Shown here: in pieces, positions 8,877 to 18,040 of the stretch | How the letters are laid out: the number at the start of each line of letters is the position of its first letter | Position numbering within the stretch: the stretch's first letter is position 1 | The notes under the pieces: generated by a model | Databases searched by the model: none | Told to the model about the DNA's origin: nothing | The model's input: the letters and a program-made list of their open reading frames with translations, nothing else | From: SZUA-378 sp036652815 | GTDB lineage: Bacteria > Bacillota > Clostridia > Lachnospirales > Lachnospiraceae | Assembly: GCA_036652815.1 (NCBI GenBank) | Contig: JAVVVE010000010.1 | Span: forward strand, 14,768-78,767 | DNA length: 64,000 bases | Reading direction: 5' to 3' | Position numbers and translations under genes: made by a program

Positions 8877-10748
8877 ATGACAAAGAAAATGAAGAAAAGA
8901 ATGTATCGGGTTCTACTGGGAGGAGCATTATTCTTAGCCACCTTAATCATCAATCAGTGTATCCCCAATTGGAATCAAAATCTGGAACTGGGATTTTTCT
9001 TACTGGCATATTTCATTGTGGGTGGAGATGTTGTTAAAAAAGCTGTTCGGAATATAGGACATGGACAGATATTTGATGAGAATTTCCTTATGATGATTGC
9101 CACGATCGGTGCATTTTTAGTGGGTGAATATCCTGAGGCAGTAGCGGTTATGCTATTCTATCAGGTGGGTGAATTGTTTCAGTCTTATGCGGTCAATCAA
9201 TCAAGAAAATCCATTACGGATTTAATGGATATCAGACCGGATTATGCCAATGTATATCGAGAGGGACAGTCAATAGAAGTCGATCCCGCAGAAGTAAACA
9301 TAGGAGAGATCATCATCGTGAAGCCCGGTGAGAAGGTGCCATTAGATGGGACAGTGTGCAAGGGAAATACCTCACTTGATACCATGGCATTAACGGGAGA
9401 GAGTGTACCAAGAGAAGTACTCATGGGTGACGATGTAATTAGTGGCTGTGTGAACCTGACGGGTGTAATAGAAGTCATGGTAAGCAAGGAATTTGGGGAA
9501 TCTACCGTAAGCAAAATCCTTGATTTGGTGGAGAATGCATCTGCCAAGAAAGCGGAATCTGAGAATTTTATCAGTCGTTTTGCAAGATATTACACACCGA
9601 TTGTAGTTGGCTGCGCAGTGTTATTAGCGATATTACCACCCTTGTTTGCACAAGGGGATTGGAATATTTGGATTTATCGGGCATTGACTTTCCTAGTCAT
9701 TTCATGTCCATGTGCCCTGGTTATTTCTGTACCATTAAGCTTCTTTGGAGGTCTGGGTGGAGCTAGTAAAGCAGGGGTGTTAATCAAAGGCAGTAATTAT
9801 CTGGAAGGTCTGGCACAGGCAGAGATTGTAGTGATGGATAAAACAGGAACTTTAACCAAAGGTAATTTTAAAGTGAGTGAGATCCACGCACTGGGTGTGA
9901 GTGAGGCGGAATTATTACGATTAACTGCATATGCAGAGCATTATTCAAATCATCCCATCTCCTCTTCTTTGCAAGCAACCTATGGAATGGAGATCGAGGA
10001 ACAACAAATATCTAATGTGGAAGAGATAGCAGGCAGAGGAGTACATGCAACCATAGCGGGTGCAGATATCTATGCCGGAAATACAAGGTTGATGGAAGAA
10101 AAAGAGATCGCTTATTTGCCTGTGGAGGATATCGGTACGGTGGTTCATGTGGCAAAAGACGGTGTCTATATTGGCTATATTTTAATTGCAGATGAAGTCA
10201 AAGCAGATGCCAAACAGGCTATCGAAGGATTAAAAAGAGAAGGGGTCAGCCAAATTGTTATGCTGACAGGAGACCGCAGGGCTACCGCAGAGCATATTGC
10301 ACAAAAATTAGGGATTCAGACAGTCTATGCAGAACTTTTGCCGGCGGACAAAGTAGAACGAATGGAATCCTTGATGCTCCAACAAACCGGAAAAGGAAAG
10401 CTCGTATTTGTAGGAGATGGAATCAATGATGCTCCGGTACTGGCAAGAGCAGATATCGGGATCGCGATGGGAGGACTGGGTTCAGATGCAGCCATCGAAG
10501 CGGCGGATATCGTCATTATGACGGACGAAGTGTCTAAGATTGCGATGGCGATGAAGATATCACGTAAGACACTTGGTATTGTGAAACAAAATATCGTATT
10601 TGCTATTGGGGTTAAGGTATTGGTATTAATATTGGCGACTGTTGGATGGGCAAGTATGTGGGCGGCTGTATTTGCTGATGTCGGGGTAGCAGTCATTGCG
10701 ATACTGAATGCTATGAGAGCAATGAGGACCAAGACTCTTACGGAATAG
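8877..10748 (+). CDS. Zn/Cd/Pb-type P1B heavy-metal ATPase
   Basis: The 623-residue pump lacks an N-terminal metal-binding domain. It has two initial helices, the TGES actuator loop (ALTGESVPRE), the intramembrane CPC at about residue 277, the phosphorylated Asp in DKTGT at about 321, the HP motif (SNHPIS), GDGINDAPVLA, and the DVGVAVIAILNAMRAM ending typical of the ZntA/CadA group. It probably exports Zn2+, Cd2+ or Pb2+. It is 18 bases after the HMA gene and 18 bases before the copper-type ATPase. Confidence 0.9.
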   Translation: MTKKMKKRMYRVLLGGALFLATLIINQCIPNWNQNLELGFFLLAYFIVGGDVVKKAVRNIGHGQIFDENFLMMIATIGAFLVGEYPEAVAVMLFYQVGELFQSYAVNQSRKSITDLMDIRPDYANVYREGQSIEVDPAEVNIGEIIIVKPGEKVPLDGTVCKGNTSLDTMALTGESVPREVLMGDDVISGCVNLTGVIEVMVSKEFGESTVSKILDLVENASAKKAESENFISRFARYYTPIVVGCAVLLAILPPLFAQGDWNIWIYRALTFLVISCPCALVISVPLSFFGGLGGASKAGVLIKGSNYLEGLAQAEIVVMDKTGTLTKGNFKVSEIHALGVSEAELLRLTAYAEHYSNHPISSSLQATYGMEIEEQQISNVEEIAGRGVHATIAGADIYAGNTRLMEEKEIAYLPVEDIGTVVHVAKDGVYIGYILIADEVKADAKQAIEGLKREGVSQIVMLTGDRRATAEHIAQKLGIQTVYAELLPADKVERMESLMLQQTGKGKLVFVGDGINDAPVLARADIGIAMGGLGSDAAIEAADIVIMTDEVSKIAMAMKISRKTLGIVKQNIVFAIGVKVLVLILATVGWASMWAAVFADVGVAVIAILNAMRAMRTKTLTE

Positions 10749-10766
10749 AAAGTGGAGAACAGGTGA

Positions 10767-13355
10767 ATGAGAAAGCAAAGATTCTATATTACAGGTATGT
10801 CATGTTCGGCATGTTCTACGCATGTGGAAAAAAGCGTGTCAAAGCTGAACGGGATGCAACATGTGACCGTCAATCTATTGACAAATACGATGCAGACAGA
10901 GTACCTCGAGGATCAACTGTCGCAGGAATCTATTATCGCTGCAGTTGAGCATGCCGGGTATGGAGCGACGCCGGAAGAAAGTACGAGGAACCATTCGGAT
11001 ACTAAGCTTTCAGGGAAACGAACCCATGATCGCTCACCGGTAGAGATAACCGAACAGGGCATGAAAAAAAGGTTGTTATTTTCAATTTGTTTTTGGCTTC
11101 CATTAATGTATATTTCCATGTATCATATGTTCTATGAGTGGTTTGGATTACCGATTCCGGATATGGTAGAGCATTATCTACATGGAACCGAGAATGCCAT
11201 AACGTTTGCCTTTTTACAATTTCTGCTGCTATTACCAATCTTATTTGTGAATCAACAATATTTTCGTGTGGGATTCAAAACTTTATGGAAGAGAACGCCC
11301 ACGATGGATAGTTTAATCGCCATAGGAGCCGGTGCTGCAGTCGTTTATGGCATATTTGCTATCTTTAGAATGGGATATGCAATTGGTCATTCAGATATGG
11401 CAGTGGTGGCACATTATAGTATGGATCTTTATTTTGAATCGGCAGGAACGATTCTGACGCTTATTACAGTTGGTAAATATCTGGAGACCAAGTCTAAAGG
11501 AAAAACGAGTCAGGCGATTACCAAGCTGATGAATCTGGCACCTAAGACGGCCATGATTGAGAAAGATGGGATACAGAGTGAGATTCCGGTTGAACAATTG
11601 CAGATAGGGGATGTGATCCTGGTAAAGCCCGGGAGCAGTATTCCGGTTGACGGCATCATCCTAGAAGGCATGACGAGTGTAGATGAAGCGGCTATTACAG
11701 GAGAAAGCATACCCGTTGAAAAGAGTGTTGGAGATACCGTGGTATCGGCTACGATCAATCAGACAGGTTTCGTTCGGTTCAGAGCAACGAAAGTCGGGAA
11801 TGATACCACATTAGCTCAGATTATTAAACTGGTGGAGGATGCGAGTGCGAGCAAGGCACCGATTGCGAAGCTGGCAGATACGATCGCAGGCATCTTTGTA
11901 CCGGCTGTTATCGGCATCGCAGTTATTGCGATGGTTATCTGGCTCTTGTGTGGAGCGACGTTTGAATTTGCCATGTCGATCGCGATTGCAGTGCTTGTGA
12001 TTTCATGTCCGTGTGCTCTTGGTCTTGCGACACCGGTCGCCATCATGGTGGGTACCGGCAAGGGAGCCAGTCTTGGGATCTTGATTAAATCCGGAGAAGC
12101 GTTACAGATGACACAGAGTATTGACACCGTAGTTATGGATAAAACAGGGACGTTGACGGAAGGCAGACCGAGAGTGACAGATATCATCTGTTTGGCAGAG
12201 GATATGGAAGAGATAGAGCTACTGCGTATTGCAGTTAGTTTAGAGCATCAAAGTGAGCATCCTTTAGCAGAAGCAATCCTATGGGAAGCGAAAAAAAAGA
12301 AAGTTCAGCCGGAACCTATTGAGCACTTCAAGGCAATTTTTGGAAAAGGTATAGAGGCTATGCAACAGGGCAGGTTCTACTTTGCGGGAAATACTGCCAT
12401 GATGCAAGAAAAAGGAGTACTGCTTACCAAAGAATACAGAACACTGATAGACAGGATAGCAATAGCCGGAAAGACACCTTTGCTGTTTGCCCGAGAACAG
12501 ACCCTCATCGGTATGATAGCGGTGGCAGATACGGTAAAGCCATCCAGTGCAGAGGCGATTGCACAATTTCATCAGCAAGGCATCCATACGATTATGTTGA
12601 CCGGAGATAACCAGATTACAGCGATGGCGATACAGGAGCAATTGCATGTAAACGAGGTAATGGCAGAAGTATTGCCGGAACAGAAAGAAGAGAAGATACG
12701 TCAATTAAAAGAAACTGGGCATAAAGTCGCTATGATAGGAGATGGAATCAATGATGCACCTGCACTGATGCAGGCAGATGTTGGGATAGCCATCGGAGCA
12801 GGCACAGACATAGCGATAGAGAGTGCAGATATTGTATTGATGCACAATGATCTTCTCGATGCGGTAACTGCGATACGACTCAGTAAAGCAGTCATTCGTA
12901 ATATCAGAGAAAATTTATTCTGGGCGTTTTTTTATAATTGTATCGGGATTCCTTTGGCAGCAGGTGTATTTTATTCGATACTCCATTGGAGATTAAATCC
13001 TATGTTTGGAGCTGCTGCGATGAGTCTAAGCAGCATATGCGTAGTAGGAAATGCACTGAGATTAAGTTTTTTCCGAGGCACAGTCAAACATACAATCAGT
13101 GACAACACAGAAAGCATAGAAAGCATAGAAAGCATAGAAAGAGAGGAAAGCAAGGTGCAGAAAATAATCCGAATTGAAGGTATGATGTGTGCTCATTGCA
13201 CGGGAACGGTAGAAAAAGCATTGAGATCTTTGGAGGGAGTAGAGAATGTAGAGATGAACCTCGAAGCAAAAACAGCGACTGTTACAGTGAACGAATCGAT
13301 TACGGATGATATTTTACGAACAGCGGTCACAGAAGCAGGATATGAGGTAATTTAA
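10767..13355 (+). CDS. copA: Copper-translocating P-type ATPase with N- and C-terminal HMA domains
   Basis: The 862-residue pump has an N-terminal HMA domain (GMSCSACSTHVEKSV), the CopA signatures CPCALGLATP (about residue 414), DKTGT (about 458), an HP motif, GDGINDAPAL, YN in YNCIGIPLAAG and MSxSS in AMSLSSICV. A second HMA domain (GMMCAHCTGTVEKAL) lies at the C-terminus, about residues 795-862. Cu+ export is the family role. The C-terminal HMA hangs on a short ESI-repeat linker; HMA domains of CopA are normally all N-terminal, so this looks like an added chaperone gene. Control by a zinc-type repressor would be unusual. Confidence 0.9.
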   Translation: MRKQRFYITGMSCSACSTHVEKSVSKLNGMQHVTVNLLTNTMQTEYLEDQLSQESIIAAVEHAGYGATPEESTRNHSDTKLSGKRTHDRSPVEITEQGMKKRLLFSICFWLPLMYISMYHMFYEWFGLPIPDMVEHYLHGTENAITFAFLQFLLLLPILFVNQQYFRVGFKTLWKRTPTMDSLIAIGAGAAVVYGIFAIFRMGYAIGHSDMAVVAHYSMDLYFESAGTILTLITVGKYLETKSKGKTSQAITKLMNLAPKTAMIEKDGIQSEIPVEQLQIGDVILVKPGSSIPVDGIILEGMTSVDEAAITGESIPVEKSVGDTVVSATINQTGFVRFRATKVGNDTTLAQIIKLVEDASASKAPIAKLADTIAGIFVPAVIGIAVIAMVIWLLCGATFEFAMSIAIAVLVISCPCALGLATPVAIMVGTGKGASLGILIKSGEALQMTQSIDTVVMDKTGTLTEGRPRVTDIICLAEDMEEIELLRIAVSLEHQSEHPLAEAILWEAKKKKVQPEPIEHFKAIFGKGIEAMQQGRFYFAGNTAMMQEKGVLLTKEYRTLIDRIAIAGKTPLLFAREQTLIGMIAVADTVKPSSAEAIAQFHQQGIHTIMLTGDNQITAMAIQEQLHVNEVMAEVLPEQKEEKIRQLKETGHKVAMIGDGINDAPALMQADVGIAIGAGTDIAIESADIVLMHNDLLDAVTAIRLSKAVIRNIRENLFWAFFYNCIGIPLAAGVFYSILHWRLNPMFGAAAMSLSSICVVGNALRLSFFRGTVKHTISDNTESIESIESIEREESKVQKIIRIEGMMCAHCTGTVEKALRSLEGVENVEMNLEAKTATVTVNESITDDILRTAVTEAGYEVI
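13113..13139 (+). repeat. Three 9-base tandem repeats in the copA linker
   Basis: The unit AGCATAGAA occurs three times in a row and encodes an E-S-I repeat between the last membrane helix and the C-terminal HMA domain. Slippage would change linker length in steps of three residues without shifting the frame. Confidence 0.85.
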
Positions 13356-13374
13356 CAAAAGATGGGAGTATCTT

Positions 13375-14892
13375 ATGTATCAATATCAGTATTTATTGTT
13401 TGATTTAGATGGAACCTTAACAGATCCCAAACAGGGTATCTGTACCTGCGTTCAGTATGCATTGGCAGATGCAGGCATAGAAGTAGCAGATTTAGATGTT
13501 TTGGAACCCTTTATCGGGCCCCCTTTATTGGATAGCTTTATGGAGTTTTACGGCATGACGCAGGAACAAGCGCAAACAGCTATTCATAAATATCGGGAAC
13601 GATTTGAAGTGCAGGGCTTATATGAAAATATGATATATCCGGGTATAGCGGATATGCTGCATCATCTACAAGCCTTAGGACTCCATCTGGCAGTCGCGTC
13701 CAGCAAACCAACCGTATTTGTGGAACGGATTCTGGAACATTTTGAGATTAAGGATTGTTTTGAAGTCATCGTGGGCAGTGAACTGGATGGAACAAGATCA
13801 AGAAAAGAAGAAGTAGTTGAGGAAACACTCAAAAGGCTGTTACATCACGATAAAAGCAAGTATGACAGATGTGTCATGATAGGCGACAGAAAGTTTGACA
13901 TAGAAGGAGCACAGAGGTTTGGAATGAACAGCATCGGTGTTACTTATGGATATGGAGGTGCCGAGGAATTAAAACAAGCCGGAGCAACCATACTGGTCGA
14001 TGATGTTTTGGAATTGGAAAAAGTGCTGACAAAAGAGTTGACAAAAGAGACAACCAAAGAGACAACGCAGCCAACGATCAGACAGCCTGTTTTTTATAAA
14101 ACGTGGCAAATCCTATTTCCTATTTTATTCTATTGGGCATTTTGCAATATTGTGTTGTTGGTAGGTGTCTTTGCTGTGCAGAGTTATTATGCGGGTAAGG
14201 AAGTCCTTATGAGTCAACTGCCCCAACTTACCGTGAATCAAATATCGGTATATTTAAACACCATAGCAACCGCTGCGGCGATCCCATGTCTGGGCTGGAT
14301 GTATCATAGAGAACAACAGAGCCAGCCGATAGCACCAATAAATGTGTCCTTTGGCAGACTCAATCGAAAAAGCCAAATCCTTGTATGCATTATGACTATT
14401 ATTTTAGGAGTCAGTACGGCGCTTTCCTTTAATATCATTTTGTCACACATTGATTTTTCGGATTTCCTATCGCAGTATGAACAAGTGGCAACGATGCAGT
14501 ATTCGGTACCGTTATTAAGCGGAATCATAATTTATGGCTTGATTACACCGTTGGCAGAAGAATTCGTGTTCAGAGGTCTAGTATGCCGCAGAATCAGACA
14601 ATATTTCAATCCGATGATTGCCATCCTGGTATCCGCCCTCATCTTTGGTGCATATCATGGTAATTTGATACAGGGCATCTATGGTTTCCTTTTGGGAGTT
14701 ATAATGGCACTCTGTTATCAACATTTTAATTCGATTTTGATTCCTATTCTGTTTCACTCGGCAGCGAATATCAGTGTTTTTGTTATGACACAGAATCCTG
14801 CCTTACAGGCTGCGAGCAATCAAATCTGGAATGGCGTTATATTGCTGATTATTGCGGGTTTGACTTGGATACAGTGCCGCAAAATCAAATAG
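13375..14892 (+). CDS. HAD phosphatase fused to CPBP (CAAX-like) membrane protease
   Basis: Residues 1-220 form a phosphoglycolate-phosphatase-like HAD domain: LFDLDGTLTD nucleophile motif, VASSKP, and MIGDRKFDIEGA. A threonine/lysine/glutamate linker of four-residue repeats (LTKE LTKE TTKE) follows. Residues about 240-505 form a multi-span membrane domain with the CPBP glutamic protease motifs EEFVFRG (about 395), FGAYHG and HSAANIS. Both active sites look intact. The combination is unexpected; neither substrate is known. It is 19 bases after copA and may belong to that transcript. Confidence 0.88.
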   Translation: MYQYQYLLFDLDGTLTDPKQGICTCVQYALADAGIEVADLDVLEPFIGPPLLDSFMEFYGMTQEQAQTAIHKYRERFEVQGLYENMIYPGIADMLHHLQALGLHLAVASSKPTVFVERILEHFEIKDCFEVIVGSELDGTRSRKEEVVEETLKRLLHHDKSKYDRCVMIGDRKFDIEGAQRFGMNSIGVTYGYGGAEELKQAGATILVDDVLELEKVLTKELTKETTKETTQPTIRQPVFYKTWQILFPILFYWAFCNIVLLVGVFAVQSYYAGKEVLMSQLPQLTVNQISVYLNTIATAAAIPCLGWMYHREQQSQPIAPINVSFGRLNRKSQILVCIMTIILGVSTALSFNIILSHIDFSDFLSQYEQVATMQYSVPLLSGIIIYGLITPLAEEFVFRGLVCRRIRQYFNPMIAILVSALIFGAYHGNLIQGIYGFLLGVIMALCYQHFNSILIPILFHSAANISVFVMTQNPALQAASNQIWNGVILLIIAGLTWIQCRKIK

Positions 14893-15190
14893 AATAAGAG
14901 AATTTTCCACTTCCAAGATTATATGGCAAAAATTAAAAAAAATATAAAAAACGCTGTTTAACAATGTAGTGGAATGAAGTGATTTTATACAAAATACACA
15001 ACATATAGTGTTGATAAGACACTAATTTACACAATATATTTCCATTTAGTCATAAAGGACTAATATTTGACAATTAGTAGCAAAAAAAACACCTTTACAA
15101 ATCATTTGGATACGATATAATGACATTGAGAACCGCAGTAAACAGCATGAATATAGTGATCTTGCGAAAATTTGGAAGGAAGTTGATTGT
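14893..15190 (+). promoter_or_regulatory. Intergenic region with promoter of the HPr-like gene
   Basis: The region is very AT-rich. A small hairpin TAGTGT/ACACTA lies at 15006-15024. A sigma-A-type promoter is TTTACA (15094-15099), 16-base spacer, TATAAT (15116-15121). No clear terminator for the HAD-CPBP gene and no further gene is seen. Confidence 0.6.
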
Positions 15191-15424
15191 ATGAATACCA
15201 TCGAACGAAAAATTAAATTAAGACCGGACGAAGCGAAAGCTTTTGTTTTGGCGGCATCTAAATGTGATTTTGATATTGATATTTTTTATAATAGATATAT
15301 AGTGGATGCCAAGTCTATGCTAGGAGTCTTGGGATTAGATTTTGCTAAGACTCTCAGTGTAAGGTATTGTGGATATGATGCTGATTTTGAGAACTATCTT
15401 AGAACATTTGCCTTTGCATGTTAA
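15191..15424 (+). CDS. HPr-like (Crh-like) protein lacking the phosphorylatable histidine
   Basis: The 77-residue protein aligns by eye with HPr: LRPDEAKAFVLAASKCDFDI matches the RPATLLVQTASKF region, and YIVDAKSMLGVLGLD matches the regulatory loop. The serine phosphorylated by HPr kinase is kept (S42), but the position of catalytic His15 is lysine (K9). It could not transfer phosphate in the PTS, but could act like Bacillus Crh as a CcpA co-regulator. It is monocistronic, with its own promoter and terminator. The alignment is by eye, so the assignment is moderate. Confidence 0.7.
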   Translation: MNTIERKIKLRPDEAKAFVLAASKCDFDIDIFYNRYIVDAKSMLGVLGLDFAKTLSVRYCGYDADFENYLRTFAFAC

Positions 15425-15453
15425 AATCAGAATGACAATCATGATACTGATTG

Positions 15454-15499
15454 ACTCCCTATTGTGGATAGTGTACGCTATTCAGGTAGGGAGTTTTTT
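15454..15499 (+). terminator. Intrinsic terminator after the HPr-like gene
   Basis: ACTCCCTA (15454-15461) pairs with TAGGGAGT (15487-15494), with an inner ATAG/CTAT stem, followed by six T. Confidence 0.85.
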
Positions 15500-15553
15500 A
15501 TTATAGTGTGTACTGCATATTTTAGACGAGATAGAATCTGAAAGGAAGATATC

Positions 15554-18040
15554 ATGGATCCGGTGATGGGGCAGGGCGAGACAGAGGTACTTGAAGTTCA
15601 TACGATTCAAAAACCGATGATTCGCATTTCGGTGCGAAAATTAGTGGAGTTTATTTTGCGTTCAGGCAATATTGATAATAGACGTTCCCAGTCTCCTGAA
15701 AAAGCAATGATGGAAGGCAACCGTATCCATCGTATGATTCAAAGAAGAATGGGGAGTAATTACCAACCGGAGGTTCCCCTTAGTCTGACCATTTCCTATG
15801 ATGCATATGATATTAGCGTGGAAGGACGTGCGGATGGGATTTTAACAGAGCAAACCCAAATAGAATCGGGTGATCGGATCACGATTGATGAGATTAAAGG
15901 TACCTATCGTAAACTCAGTAAGATAACACATCCGATACCGGTTCATGTGGCACAGGCTAAAGTATATGCTTATATCTATGCTTTGCAGCATCGCCTGTCA
16001 TATATCAGAGTCAGGATGACGTACTGTAATATAGAGACAGAAGAAGTAAGATATTTTCATGAAGAATATAGTTTTGTCGAATTGCGTGATTGGTTTGAAG
16101 GATTGATAGGACAATACCGTAAATGGGCTGATTATGAAATCCATTGGAAAAAACTAAGACAGGAATCTATTTCACAGTTGGCATTTCCTTTTCCGTATAG
16201 GAAAGGACAGCGAGAATTGGTAGCACACGTATACCGAACGATGCAGCGTGGAAAAAAACTATTTACGGTAGCACCCACAGGAGTGGGAAAGACCATCTCA
16301 ACGATATTTCCTGCCATCCAGTCAATGGGACAGGGGATGGGAGATAAAATATTTTATTTGACGGCTAAAACGATTACACGAACCGTTGCAGATGATACTT
16401 TTGCGATACTACGTGAAACTGGACTGCGATGCAAGAGTGTTATGCTAACAGCGAAAGAAAAAATATGCCCGCTAGAAGTCGTCGAGTGCAATCCGTTAGC
16501 GTGTCCTTATGCAAGAGGTCATTATGATAGAATTAATGATGCTATTTATGAACTGGTAATTAATCAGGAACGTTATACCAGAGAAGATATTACTGCCTGT
16601 GCAAAACAGTATCAGGTTTGTCCGTATGAGATGGAATTGGATTTGTGTTTTTTTTCAGATGCAGTTATCTGTGATTATAATTATGTATTTGATCCTTGTG
16701 TCTATTTAAAACGATTCTTTGCAGACAGCGTAGAGGGAGATTATCTGTTTCTAATCGATGAAGCACATAATCTTTTGGACAGAGGAAGAGAAATGTATAG
16801 TGCAACACTATGCAAAGAAGATTTTCTGTCCTTGCGAAGAATTGTAAAACCATATGATATGACGATGGAAAAACAATTAGAGACCTGTAATAAAGAGATG
16901 CTTTTGCTAAAGAGAGTGTGTGATACAGAAGAAGCGAATGGCTTCTGCGTGGTAGAGCAGATCGCTCCCTTTACGATGTCTGCAGAAAGACTGTATACTA
17001 CGATGAATAAATTTTTAGAAGAACATGATGACAGTGAAGTCAAAAATGAAATTCTAGATTTATTTTTCAAAATAGCGCACTTTTTAGAGATTTACGAGCT
17101 GATTGATGACAACTATGTCATGTATACAGAGATTGAAAGTCAAGGTACTTTTATCCTAAAACTCTTTTGCGTCAACCCGGCAGTGAATCTTCGGGAACGA
17201 ATGAAGAAGGCCAGAAGTACCATTTTGTTTTCGGCTACCCTGCTTCCTATTCAATATTATAAGACGGTGCTTGGAGGAGAAGCAGATGATTATGAGGTAT
17301 ATGCTCAATCTGTCTTTGACAGTCGAAAACGAGCTATTCTAATTGGCAGAGATGTAACCAGCAAATATACCAGAAGAGGTGAATTAGAATATCAAAATAT
17401 TGCAGCCTATATTCATGAAGCTGTTAAGAACAGGCATGGCAACTATTTGCTTTTTTTCCCATCTCATGGCTTTTTACAAGCGGTGTATCAGGTTTATATG
17501 GAATCTTATTATGATGCTGAGCATGAGGATTGCATTTTTCAGGAAGAATACATGAATGAAGCATCGAGAGAAACGTTTTTAAATCGATTTCGCGGTAATG
17601 AAATGTGTGATTTAACGAATAGGATACAGATAACGATTGAGATAGAAGAGGAAAAGAGCCTGCTTGGTTTTTGCGTAATGGGCGGTATCTTCAGCGAAGG
17701 TATTGATTTAACGGAGGATAAGCTCATCGGTGCCATTATAGTGGGTACCGGATTACCACAGGTCTGTCATGAGAGAGATTTGATCCAGAATTATTTTGCA
17801 CAAAAAGGGGAGGATGGTTTTGCTTATGCATATTGCTATCCGGGGATGAATAAGGTATTGCAGGCGGCGGGCCGCGTGATTAGAACGGATAAAGATGTAG
17901 GTATTATCGTGTTATTGGATGAACGATTTTTAGAGCATAGCTATCAGCAGCTTTTCCCGCCGGATTGGACTGAACAAGAGATAGTAACGAAAAAATCCAT
18001 TGCAAGGAGAATCGAACGTTTTTGGGATGAATGGTTATAA
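15554..18040 (+). CDS. RecB/Cas4-like nuclease fused to XPD/DinG-type helicase
   Basis: The 828-residue protein begins with a PD-(D/E)XK nuclease of the RecB type: GNRIHRM (H motif), EGRADGI (Asp), DEIKG (E-x-K at about 113) and AQAKVYAYI (Q-x3-Y). A superfamily 2 helicase follows with Walker A APTGVGKT (about 240), DEAH (about 402) and a late GRVIRT motif VI. Cysteines in ICPLEVVECNPLACPY and QVCPYE (about 304-357) match the Fe-S cluster of XPD/DinG. It should be a 5'-3' DNA helicase-nuclease in repair. No Cas gene or CRISPR array is nearby. Confidence 0.85.
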   Translation: MDPVMGQGETEVLEVHTIQKPMIRISVRKLVEFILRSGNIDNRRSQSPEKAMMEGNRIHRMIQRRMGSNYQPEVPLSLTISYDAYDISVEGRADGILTEQTQIESGDRITIDEIKGTYRKLSKITHPIPVHVAQAKVYAYIYALQHRLSYIRVRMTYCNIETEEVRYFHEEYSFVELRDWFEGLIGQYRKWADYEIHWKKLRQESISQLAFPFPYRKGQRELVAHVYRTMQRGKKLFTVAPTGVGKTISTIFPAIQSMGQGMGDKIFYLTAKTITRTVADDTFAILRETGLRCKSVMLTAKEKICPLEVVECNPLACPYARGHYDRINDAIYELVINQERYTREDITACAKQYQVCPYEMELDLCFFSDAVICDYNYVFDPCVYLKRFFADSVEGDYLFLIDEAHNLLDRGREMYSATLCKEDFLSLRRIVKPYDMTMEKQLETCNKEMLLLKRVCDTEEANGFCVVEQIAPFTMSAERLYTTMNKFLEEHDDSEVKNEILDLFFKIAHFLEIYELIDDNYVMYTEIESQGTFILKLFCVNPAVNLRERMKKARSTILFSATLLPIQYYKTVLGGEADDYEVYAQSVFDSRKRAILIGRDVTSKYTRRGELEYQNIAAYIHEAVKNRHGNYLLFFPSHGFLQAVYQVYMESYYDAEHEDCIFQEEYMNEASRETFLNRFRGNEMCDLTNRIQITIEIEEEKSLLGFCVMGGIFSEGIDLTEDKLIGAIIVGTGLPQVCHERDLIQNYFAQKGEDGFAYAYCYPGMNKVLQAAGRVIRTDKDVGIIVLLDERFLEHSYQQLFPPDWTEQEIVTKKSIARRIERFWDEWL

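Noticed and set aside
10325..10732. Minus-strand reading frame opposite the Zn/Cd ATPase
   Set aside because: It is a hydrophobic shadow of the ATPase with no ribosome site; similar shadows opposite other transporters were left out for the same reason.
15554..18040. Cas4 or CasDinG component of a CRISPR system
   Set aside because: No Cas gene or array lies in the window; the architecture is a nuclease-helicase fusion of repair type.
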